From assembly GCA_013314735.1 (NCBI GenBank), contig JABUFD010000001.1, forward strand, positions 310,001-374,000: a stretch of DNA of 64,000 nucleotides, written 5' to 3'. Position numbers and translations under genes: made by a program. The stretch comes from Anaerolineae bacterium. GTDB taxonomy: Bacteria; Chloroflexota; Anaerolineae; Anaerolineales; Anaerolineaceae. Below are positions 43,426-51,271 of this stretch, in pieces. The notes beneath the pieces are model-generated. The model was not told the DNA's origin. It was given only the letters and a program-made list of their open reading frames with translations, and ran no database searches. Numbering within the stretch: position 1 is the first letter of the stretch; every line of letters starts with the position of its first letter.

Positions 43426-43863
43426 ATGGATCTAAAAAAGAGAAAAGACCAGGTTGACCGCGAAACACTTTTACGGTGGGGCATTGCTTCATTTTTCTGG
43501 CTGGCAAGTTGTGGATTTGTGATCATTATCGGACAGCGGTTTTGGACAATGTTGTCCTATTATGTCGAATTTTTCTCTGACAATAAATACAACATCGCAT
43601 TTACTGAAAGGGCTTTTTCCTACCTGTTAGCCCTGGTGGTGGGTGCTTTTTTTGTGTTCCTGTTTTTCAAATTCCTGGAGCCGATGCGTCAAGATGAGAA
43701 GATTTTCTTGATTGAAGATCATCCCTATTTTGCGCTGGCGTTCTATCAACGGATTGAATTACTCCGGATATTGAAACTGTTCCTGATTGTTTCCAGCATC
43801 AGCCTTGGGGCATGGCTGGTAACATGGGTATCCATCCTGGTCATCACCAGTATGGCGGGTTAA
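43426..43863 (+). CDS. Small membrane protein of unknown function
   Basis: 145 residues with three clear hydrophobic segments: about 20-42 (IASFFWLASCGFVIIIGQRF), about 64-84 (AFSYLLALVVGAFFVFLFF) and about 115-140. A charged N-terminus (MDLKKRKDQVDRETLLRW) and a loop with FLEPMRQDEKIFLIEDH lie between them. No known family recognised. AGGAGAGG before the ATG is a strong ribosome site; a TTG one codon earlier is less likely. It is translationally close to the rhamnosidase gene. Its stop is two bases from the stop of the converging kinase gene, leaving no room for a separate terminator. Confidence 0.75.
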   Translation: MDLKKRKDQVDRETLLRWGIASFFWLASCGFVIIIGQRFWTMLSYYVEFFSDNKYNIAFTERAFSYLLALVVGAFFVFLFFKFLEPMRQDEKIFLIEDHPYFALAFYQRIELLRILKLFLIVSSISLGAWLVTWVSILVITSMAG

Positions 43864-43865
43864 AC

Positions 43866-46800
43866 TCACCGTACATTGCCGCGGTATTCCTTGGGGGTCA
43901 ATCCTGTTTCTTTGCGGAATACCCTTGAAAAATATGCCTGGCTCGAGAAACCAGCATCCATCGCAATCTGGGTGATGCTGGTGTTCGGCTTTTCGTACAG
44001 CATTTTCTTTGCCTGTTCGATCCGGTAGCGGTTGATGTATTTATTCGGTGGCATGCCCAGTTCTTCACTGAAACAATGGGTCAGGTAATCTTCATTCACC
44101 CCCAGTAACTGGGCCAATTCATAACGGGAAAAAGTGTTCTGGTAGTTCTCGTGGATAAATACAATTGCCTGGCGTACTAGGTGACGGCGTTCAGATTGTC
44201 CCGATACTTCCTTCTTCAATATCGCCTCGAGCCGGTCCAACAGCGTGGTCGGGTCGATGACACCTTTTTGTAGTACAGACAGGACACCTTTTTCGAACAG
44301 TTTAATGTCTTCCTGGGTCAGCGCCTGGCCGGTGAGGATGATCACCGGTATATTCATCAATGCTGGTGAACGCTGTAATTCGCGTAGAACGCCAAACCCG
44401 TCGAGTTCCGGCATGATCAGGTCCAGCAGGATTAAATCCGGGACAGCATGCTTAAGAACATCCAGTGCCTCCACGCCATTATGGGCCAGGAGGATTTCAC
44501 AGCCGGAGCAACGTGATTTGATCAGTTCCGATTCGGTGGCAAGCAGGTGAGGGTCATCATCCACGAGGAGAATCTGATGGCGCATCTCTTCTTCAGGAGC
44601 AGGAGTGATATAACGGGAGAGGATATTGGTGATGTCTTGACGATCAAAAGGCTTTTGCAATGTGCTGATGGGCGCCATGGTGTGCAACGCCTGGTGTTCA
44701 GCACTCAGGAAGATGATGGGGACCTGGCTGAGGGTTGGTTCACTCTTGATGGCCTGCAGCATAGCTGCCGATTCATCATCTGCTTCCTGCAAATCGAGCA
44801 GGATCAGGTTGGGAGGTTGTTCATCGATGTGGGAAAGTTCGGCGGCTACCGGTTCCAGAACCAGCACACGGTACTGGTTCTGCCCCAACAGGCGCACAAC
44901 ATTATTGATAATGGTTTGGTTGCGGCTGATCAACCAAACCATATCAGGGATGAGGGGCCGAACGCCGGTTGATTGTTCAGTTCGCGGATCGAGTGGCAGG
45001 AGGATCTCGAAGGTGGAGCCGTTATGCTCAACCCCGCTGGAAAATACCCGGATGCTTCCCTGGTGCAACTCGACAATATGGCGCGAAATTGCCAACCCCA
45101 ATCCCATTCCGCCAAATCCGCGGCTGGAAGTGCGAGCCGATTGCTGGAACTCATTGAAGATCAATCCCTGTTCCTCAAGCGGGATGCCGATGCCGGTATC
45201 TCGTATCAGGATGCTGACGAAATCGCCATCTTTGTGGGCCGCGATGTGAATGGTTCCTGCTTCCGTGAATTTCACCGCATTGCTGACCAGGTTCAACATC
45301 ACCTGGTTCATCCTGCCAGGATCAATCATCACTGTTGGCAATGTTTCATCAATGGAGGTGGTAACTGACAGGTTTTTCTCCCCCGCCAGTTGCTCCGTAA
45401 TATCAGCGATTTCTCCAATGAACCTGTTCATGTTCACCGATTGCTTTGCCAGTTTGATTCTTCCCATTTGCGTGCTGGTCAGGTCCAGCACATCTCCGAT
45501 CAGCGCGTTCAGGTACCTCGCGGACTGTGTAATGCGCTCCAGGTAGGTTTTTTGCCGTGCTGTTTGTTCTTGCTGCGTGCTATCTGCCCCATTTTGTTCC
45601 TGCAGAATTTCGGCAGCCAGCTGGGTATTATTGATAATCAGGTTGATCGGGTTACGAAGCTCATGGGAAACCAGGGATAAAAAGCGGCTTTTCAGGCGAT
45701 TCGCCTCTTCCGCGCTGGCTCTGCGTTCTTCAGAGAGGCGCCAGGCATGGCGGATTTCATCACGCAATTTGATACCCTTCAATGCGCTGCCGATTTGGGT
45801 GGAAAAGATGGAGTAGATCATCCCTTCTGATTCGGTGGTGGTATTGTCTGTTTCAAATACGAGATAACCTACCTGGTCTTCCTCAACATGCAGTGCCTCA
45901 ATGATGAATATTTGTGAATCGATCATATCCTGAATCGATTGCGGGAGTAGTTGCCGGCTGGAAAAGGTGATCCCTCCGGCAGGTAGTGGTACCTGCCGGC
46001 CATTACGGTACGCGAACAGTAAGGTCGCATTACCCAGCGGATTTTCAGGACTGTCATACGTCATCAGGTAAAATCCGGGGATTTCCATCCGGGGAAGCAC
46101 CTGTGACAGGTTGGAAATGAATTGTTCAAATGACTGCCCCAGCATATTGGCGCGCTCAATTTCCCGCAGTACCTGGGTACGGGCAAGATAGAGCTGGTTG
46201 CGCTCTTCCAATACCTGTACTGCTTTTTGCGCAGTAATCACGCGTGCTTTTTCAAGCAAGTTCTCAAAGCGGAACAGGTTATCCTGTTCAATGTATGGCA
46301 ATAATTCATTCCGCATTGCTGTGAGAATATGGTTGAAATCCATATTCTCTTCACCCAACCCGTTAAACTCGTTAATAATTTCCTCAAAGGCATCCAGGAA
46401 GGTTTCATCGGTCTGTTCTTCGGATAATGTATGCAGGAAGGTATTCAGCAACTGGTTGATCCAAACCCGCAGTCGGGTTCGATGGTGGATATCGGAAGCA
46501 TTCAGCATGTTGCGAATGATTCGGCCGCGTTGTGCCCATACCGCTGAAAAAGGTAGTGCCCGGGGTGCGGCGTCATTCAAGCGGGATATCATCTGGTTTG
46601 CACAACCACAGGATTGACGGATACTGAGACCCAGTGGAATGTAGGTAAGCGATGGCACCGGGCGTCCCTGAATCTGGTCATGCAGAATGGAGGTGGACTG
46701 GTACCCCATGCGGTAAAAAGGCAGGCTGACGGAGGTGATTGCCGGCCGGGTCAGCCGGACTTGCTTCCCATCGTTATAACCATTGATGCCAACATCTTCG

Positions 46801-47486
46801 GGGACGCGGATGCCTGCATTTCGAAATTTCTCCAGCAAGCGCAAGGCTGACCCATCCACCGTTGTAATCAGGAACTCAAAGCCCAGCGGTTGATCTGGAA
46901 AGCGCCGTATACGTTCATCTAACTGGGTTTCCGTGAGTTTCAATGCTGGATCATAGATGTGGTATTCCGACATGATCTGTTCATACGCAGAAGTTCGGTA
47001 GGTGGCATGCCACATGGATTCATCCAGCAAGGCGATTTTCCGGTAATTGTGGACAGAAACCAGGTGATCAATCAGTTTTCGCATGCCAAAATAATTGTCG
47101 ATCATCACGGCAGGATATTTCCCAACTTTTGTTTCCACGGTGACTACGGGAGTGTTCTCATATGATGACAGGAATTCGAGGAATTCCTCCGCTGTGGCGT
47201 TCACGCTGACAAAAGACTGCCAGGCCAGGATGCCATCAATGTGGCGATGATCAATCAGATCATAGAGAACCGCCTGTGGGTCCCGCGTGAATTCACTGCC
47301 GGAAACATACAGGAGGTTAATATTCCGCTCCAGGCCTGCATTCATCACTCCCTGCCAGAACCACCATTTTTCGACAGCAAAATTTCCTCCCGGTGACTGG
47401 GAGAAATAGGCAATGGTAGGTTTCGGCTGTGCGGTATGTGAAAAATAGGACCGGACTCCAGGGGTTGGAGTGGAATACGATGTCAC
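43866..47486 (-). CDS. Soluble hybrid histidine kinase/response regulator with LacI-type sensor and AraC output
   Basis: One 1,206-residue chain carries a whole sensory pathway. Residues about 22-290 form a LacI/ribose-binding-type ligand domain without its DNA-binding head (TIAYFSQSPGGNFAVEKWWF, VPEDVGINGYNDG). A helical linker and a GAF-like domain (about 440-580) come next. HisKA follows, with phospho-accepting His about 608 (FLSLVSHELRNPINLI). The ATPase domain (about 720-835) has NLVSNAVKFTEAG, DTGIGIP and GGMGLGLAIS. A first receiver (about 848-960) keeps Asp about 898 but lacks the N-terminal acidic pair. A complete second receiver (about 970-1090) has ILLVDDDP, LILLDLIMP and LQKG. AraC DNA-binding helices (about 1105-1206) end the chain. 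No signal peptide or membrane span is visible. The GTG start follows AAGGAG. Confidence 0.92.
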   Translation of the reverse strand: MTSYSTPTPGVRSYFSHTAQPKPTIAYFSQSPGGNFAVEKWWFWQGVMNAGLERNINLLYVSGSEFTRDPQAVLYDLIDHRHIDGILAWQSFVSVNATAEEFLEFLSSYENTPVVTVETKVGKYPAVMIDNYFGMRKLIDHLVSVHNYRKIALLDESMWHATYRTSAYEQIMSEYHIYDPALKLTETQLDERIRRFPDQPLGFEFLITTVDGSALRLLEKFRNAGIRVPEDVGINGYNDGKQVRLTRPAITSVSLPFYRMGYQSTSILHDQIQGRPVPSLTYIPLGLSIRQSCGCANQMISRLNDAAPRALPFSAVWAQRGRIIRNMLNASDIHHRTRLRVWINQLLNTFLHTLSEEQTDETFLDAFEEIINEFNGLGEENMDFNHILTAMRNELLPYIEQDNLFRFENLLEKARVITAQKAVQVLEERNQLYLARTQVLREIERANMLGQSFEQFISNLSQVLPRMEIPGFYLMTYDSPENPLGNATLLFAYRNGRQVPLPAGGITFSSRQLLPQSIQDMIDSQIFIIEALHVEEDQVGYLVFETDNTTTESEGMIYSIFSTQIGSALKGIKLRDEIRHAWRLSEERRASAEEANRLKSRFLSLVSHELRNPINLIINNTQLAAEILQEQNGADSTQQEQTARQKTYLERITQSARYLNALIGDVLDLTSTQMGRIKLAKQSVNMNRFIGEIADITEQLAGEKNLSVTTSIDETLPTVMIDPGRMNQVMLNLVSNAVKFTEAGTIHIAAHKDGDFVSILIRDTGIGIPLEEQGLIFNEFQQSARTSSRGFGGMGLGLAISRHIVELHQGSIRVFSSGVEHNGSTFEILLPLDPRTEQSTGVRPLIPDMVWLISRNQTIINNVVRLLGQNQYRVLVLEPVAAELSHIDEQPPNLILLDLQEADDESAAMLQAIKSEPTLSQVPIIFLSAEHQALHTMAPISTLQKPFDRQDITNILSRYITPAPEEEMRHQILLVDDDPHLLATESELIKSRCSGCEILLAHNGVEALDVLKHAVPDLILLDLIMPELDGFGVLRELQRSPALMNIPVIILTGQALTQEDIKLFEKGVLSVLQKGVIDPTTLLDRLEAILKKEVSGQSERRHLVRQAIVFIHENYQNTFSRYELAQLLGVNEDYLTHCFSEELGMPPNKYINRYRIEQAKKMLYEKPNTSITQIAMDAGFSSQAYFSRVFRKETGLTPKEYRGNVR

Positions 47487-47598
47487 GATTTCTCCTTAAA
47501 GGCAGGAAACAGCTGTAGGTTCAGATTATAACATGCCCCAGTCGGCAGAAAAGCGCTGCTGTGGATTAGTGATTTCAAATGAAAGGAATACCAACCAC

Positions 47599-48660
47599 TC
47601 ACAAATGCTTCACGAGAAACGAATATGCCTTGTCACCGCTGATCTGGTGGCGCCCGGTGAAATAATCCACTTCGAGGTGTTTTTGCTTTCCCCAAACCGA
47701 GTACACATTCTCTCTTCCCTTGTTCACCGCTTCCTCAACACCATTACGCGGGAAGATGTCATCATGATCCCCGGATTCCACCAGGATCGGGCGCGGGGCG
47801 ATTAGGCCAACCAAGTCATAAATTTCACCAAAGTCTGCCAGCCCGGGGACATAGTTGCATTCACAGTGGTGCATCCCATAGATCGACTGCCGGAAATTGC
47901 AGTAGTAGCCGGAAATGACAGCGGCGCGCACCTTCGGATCGAGGGCTGTGTAAAAGAAGGTGAGCATGCCGCCGCCAGAGATACCCATGACTCCCAATTT
48001 TTGGAGGTCGATGTCACTCCGACTACCCAAATATTTTGTCAGGCTGAAGGCATCATGGATTCGCAATCCCAGGGCTGTTCCACCGAAATAGGAGGCGAAG
48101 CGTGCCGTGTAGGCACAGGTTTGCCAGCTGGAAAAGCCGTTTATCTGCGACAAGTCGGTCTGGCGTTCGCCGAAGCAGGATATTTCAGGCGCGGCTACCA
48201 GAAAGCCGGCACGGCAGAGAGTGACAGCGAAATCCTTATGGTAACCGTCCGGATTATCTCGTTCGCCACCATTTTCCCATAATCCCACGATATCTTTAAC
48301 ACCGTATCCGTGTCCATGGAAAGCCAGTACCGGGGTGTAGGGCGGCTGCGCCTGTTTTGGAACCAGCACGTAAAAAGACATCAGCGCATGTTCCCAGGTA
48401 TGCATCAACCATTTTTGGCGGATGTAATCGCCTTTGTCGATTTCTTCCACCAGCCTTGCATCGTTTGGTGCGGGTGGAAGGTCGTTGAAACCGATCTTCT
48501 CACGAAGCCGTACCCTCACTTCATCCTGCCACAGAAGCGCCTCTTCCATCGTTTGGGCCTGGAAGCGGTAGGGAGCGTTTTCGGGTTGGTACAGGGCGGC
48601 CAGCCCATGGGTGGGCTGAAGTTCCGGGAAGTCGTTCGCATTGAGTACAGTACTGGCCAT
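47599..48660 (-). CDS. Alpha/beta hydrolase, dienelactone hydrolase/acetyl-xylan-esterase-like
   Basis: 353 residues with an alpha/beta hydrolase fold. Signs are the oxyanion strand TPVLAFHGHGYGVKDIVG (about 116-133), the nucleophile elbow VMGISGGGMLTFF (Ser about 226), the acid in PILVESGDHDDIFPRNG, and a C-terminal His near EVDYFTGRHQISG. Related cytoplasmic proteins remove acetyl or other acyl groups from sugars, but the exact substrate is unknown. AAAAAGGATACCTC precedes the ATG. It lies between the hybrid kinase and the ArsR-type regulator; a terminator separates it from the latter. Confidence 0.85.
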   Translation of the reverse strand: MASTVLNANDFPELQPTHGLAALYQPENAPYRFQAQTMEEALLWQDEVRVRLREKIGFNDLPPAPNDARLVEEIDKGDYIRQKWLMHTWEHALMSFYVLVPKQAQPPYTPVLAFHGHGYGVKDIVGLWENGGERDNPDGYHKDFAVTLCRAGFLVAAPEISCFGERQTDLSQINGFSSWQTCAYTARFASYFGGTALGLRIHDAFSLTKYLGSRSDIDLQKLGVMGISGGGMLTFFYTALDPKVRAAVISGYYCNFRQSIYGMHHCECNYVPGLADFGEIYDLVGLIAPRPILVESGDHDDIFPRNGVEEAVNKGRENVYSVWGKQKHLEVDYFTGRHQISGDKAYSFLVKHL

Positions 48661-48691
48661 GAGGTATCCTTTTTCGCTTTCGTGTATGAAA

Positions 48692-48721
48692 AAGCCATCG
48701 ACACTTTTACTTCGATGGCTT
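48692..48721 (-). terminator. Rho-independent terminator after the ArsR-type regulator gene
   Basis: Ten-base stem AAGCCATCGA/TCGATGGCTT, with TTTTT following on the minus strand. It separates the regulator from the hydrolase, whose own promoter must lie within or beside it. Confidence 0.8.
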
Positions 48722-48769
48722 GATTATACTGGCGAAACGCCGATGTTATTCCAACTGAAAATTGGCAGT

Positions 48770-49735
48770 TTACTCTTTGTCGAGATCAAACCTTGCCTTA
48801 ATGATGATATCCTGCGGATAGTTGCCAAATTTCCGCCCAAAGATGGAAATCCCACCGATATTATGGGCATCCTCCCTGGTACCAATCCGAACCCGGATTG
48901 CATCTTTCGGAGACAGTTTCAGGTGGTTGATGGTAACGGCAGACGAGCGCATTCCATCAATATAACTGCCATCGCGGGTAACCTTCCATAACTTGTGTTG
49001 GCCATATTGGGTATTCTGGGTTCCCCACCATTCCGGGGTGAGTAAGCCACGTTCTCCACCGTAGGAAGCCGGGCTGGTCCATGTACCAATTTCATTCCCA
49101 TTGATCCAGACGGTGATGTCTGAAGCCCATTCGTTATTGTGGAGCGGGGCAGCAGAGCATGTCTCAAAACTGACTTCCAGGGTGTTTAGAAATACGTTGG
49201 GCGGAAGCCGGTTGGGGAACAGGTATTCAACAAATCCCTGGTGGAACCAGATCATTTGGGCGTAGATGCGGTCAGGTTCAAAGAAAGAGGCGGGATCATC
49301 CAGCTGCCCGATGATGCCGATTTCGCCAAGGATGCCGCAGGTGGGGCTGGCCTGGATGGTGGAATAGCTGCCAATGGGCATCGAGATTTCAATATTATCT
49401 TCTTTGGCTTTTAAATCCATCGGTAATTGGATGATGAATTGGTCAAAATTGCGGCTGCACATGCGGCGCAAGCCGCGGCTGGCAGGCTGCAATTCCGATT
49501 TAATCAAATTGGACTTCTCCAGTAAGTTGATATGCTGGGTTGCGGTTGAGATGGGCAGATCCAGGGCTTCTGCGATCTCCAGCACGCTGCGTGTTTCGGC
49601 GCCTATATAATTCAAGATCGCGATCCGTTTCTCATTCCCGAGCGCCTTCGCCACTGATTCGATGTCCAGCACCTTATCATCGTAGGCTGTCAGGTTGAGA
49701 ACACGTCCAGAATAAGGTTCAGGTCGTCCAGGCAT
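48770..49735 (-). CDS. ArsR-type winged-helix regulator with a C-terminal beta-rich domain
   Basis: 321 residues. About 25-105 form an ArsR-like winged helix (SVAKALGNEKRIAILNYIG, SVLEIAEALDLPISTATQ, HINLLEKSNLIKSE). The rest, about 130-320, is beta-rich and resembles lectin- or jelly-roll-like modules (EVSFETCSAAPLHNNEWASD, VWINGNEIGTWTSPASYGG, LSPKDAIRVRIGTREDAHN). No metal-binding cysteine pair of classical ArsR proteins is seen in the helix region. A sugar-sensing role for the C-terminal domain is a guess based on the fold impression and the glycan context. Start fixed by AGGAGATTAGCAT. The region upstream has inverted GCAGA elements. Confidence 0.82.
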   Translation of the reverse strand: MPGRPEPYSGRVLNLTAYDDKVLDIESVAKALGNEKRIAILNYIGAETRSVLEIAEALDLPISTATQHINLLEKSNLIKSELQPASRGLRRMCSRNFDQFIIQLPMDLKAKEDNIEISMPIGSYSTIQASPTCGILGEIGIIGQLDDPASFFEPDRIYAQMIWFHQGFVEYLFPNRLPPNVFLNTLEVSFETCSAAPLHNNEWASDITVWINGNEIGTWTSPASYGGERGLLTPEWWGTQNTQYGQHKLWKVTRDGSYIDGMRSSAVTINHLKLSPKDAIRVRIGTREDAHNIGGISIFGRKFGNYPQDIIIKARFDLDKE

Positions 49736-49974
49736 ATGCTAATCTCCTATGTTTTGTCCTTTGAGAAAGTCACAAAAATATATCTGATTTCCGCTGCGGT
49801 TTGCAGAAATGATCTACATATTTATACAACAATCTGCAAAAATTGCAATAGTGAATTCACAAATATTGTTTGATAACACGCTGGAACAGTCGGAATCGAG
49901 CGTATTTGTACGTCCCAAAAGTGGGCTGTATTCTGGTTGGAACACCGCTGAAAAGGTGCCAGCTTACCCCTGAA
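49736..49974. promoter_or_regulatory. AT-rich regulatory region upstream of the ArsR-type gene
   Basis: About 240 bases between the regulator's start and the end of the URO-D gene. It contains GCAGAAATGATCTACAT (49803-49819), the reverse-strand GCAGATTGTTGTAT (49825-49838) and a perfect ten-base palindrome GTGAATTCAC (49851-49860). These suit an autoregulated promoter; no exact -35/-10 pair was fixed. No terminator was seen after the URO-D gene. Confidence 0.45.
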
Positions 49975-51150
49975 TCAATAAAATTTCAGGCGGTGGTAGG
50001 TATCCAGCATCCAGTGGTATGAATCAAGGTGAATTGTGGGTGGCAGGGAATGATCTTCGCAGAAAATGAAACGTGCATTACGCTTTTTCATTCCCTCGAT
50101 CAATGTTGTTGTTTCACTCACAATCACATCACGATCATTGGTTTCCAACACCCGTACATCCAATCCGCCGATGAATGCCAGGGAATCACCGTATTGCCCG
50201 GCAAAATCAAACGGGTCATTATGGTCTGCCTTGCGTTCGATCGGGTTCAGGGCATCAAATCCGGCATCGACAATCAGCGGCATCGCCTGGGCGACACTAC
50301 CACAGGAGTGCAGCACAACCGGTAAGCCGAAGGAATGGAAGAATGCAACCATTTCGGCATAGTAAGGAAAGATCAAATTTTTGAAAACACGCGGAGAAGC
50401 AAATATGCCGTTCTTATACCCGAGGTCTTCGTATAACCATATACCATGTGGCAACCCCACTTCATCAAACATGTAGCGGAAAGCTCTTTTGTAAAAATCA
50501 GTTGTCACCCGGTTGTAGTCATGCACCCAATCCGGATCGAGCAGGAGGCTTTCATACAGGCACACATCTCCCATCGATTGACGCATATTTTCCCAGATGA
50601 ACTGGTGACCCATATGAACCCAACGGTTCGCTTCCATTCCCTCGTGGTAGCTTTTTCGCATATCTGACAGCTTAAACCGTTGGGGATTCCAATTGACAAG
50701 GTATGGACGGTAATCCCTCTCCCAAACCTCCCGACTGGTCATCTTGAAGGAAATATGTTCGGGGGTACCCATTTTGTGTTTCCAATATTTTAAATGTGCG
50801 CCCGAACCATTTTCATGGATCGCCCATTCCTCATTTTCTTCGATGGTTATCTTGTGGTCAATGAGTGGTTCCTGGTTAAACCAGGGACTGACACCGACCA
50901 GGTCATAATCGAACACTTCCCAGGCTGGCACTGGTTCAGGATAATCACCTTCGTTGACCACAGTGACCCAGTTTCCATCCTCAGGATCCCAGCGTGTTTC
51001 ACCAACCCTGTGGTAAATCATGCGAGTTGGATATCCCTGGCGCACCCAGTTCACATAGGTCTCGCGCCAGGGAGAACCCATCAAGCCTACATAGTTGGCA
51101 GTGCCTTTGGTAATCAATGCGTGGATTGCTTGGGATGGCATCATAGTCAT
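49975..51150 (-). CDS. URO-D fold protein, uroporphyrinogen decarboxylase/corrinoid methyltransferase family (copy 2)
   Basis: 391 residues. URO-D barrel features include GFDALNPIERKADHNDPFDF, PVVLHSCGSVAQAMPLIVDAG (a zinc-type HxC also found in MtaA/MtbA methyltransferases) and FIGGLDVRVLETND. The HSCG motif supports a metal-dependent methyltransferase-like activity, as opposed to haem synthesis. The ATG at 51150 is used because CAGGAG lies nine bases upstream. It follows a RACo-like gene by 121 bases on the same strand. RACo proteins reactivate corrinoid proteins for such methyltransferases, so the two may work together, although no corrinoid protein gene is visible here. Confidence 0.85.
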   Translation of the reverse strand: MTMMPSQAIHALITKGTANYVGLMGSPWRETYVNWVRQGYPTRMIYHRVGETRWDPEDGNWVTVVNEGDYPEPVPAWEVFDYDLVGVSPWFNQEPLIDHKITIEENEEWAIHENGSGAHLKYWKHKMGTPEHISFKMTSREVWERDYRPYLVNWNPQRFKLSDMRKSYHEGMEANRWVHMGHQFIWENMRQSMGDVCLYESLLLDPDWVHDYNRVTTDFYKRAFRYMFDEVGLPHGIWLYEDLGYKNGIFASPRVFKNLIFPYYAEMVAFFHSFGLPVVLHSCGSVAQAMPLIVDAGFDALNPIERKADHNDPFDFAGQYGDSLAFIGGLDVRVLETNDRDVIVSETTTLIEGMKKRNARFIFCEDHSLPPTIHLDSYHWMLDTYHRLKFY

Positions 51151-51271
51151 TGGGTGAAACTCCTGAACTCTTATCATTGGGGAAACATTGGACTTCGCAA
51201 GTCGAATGATGAATGCCCAACCACCGGCTGGATCAGCACAGTCAGGTGACCATGATCCGTTGGGGTTTGCC

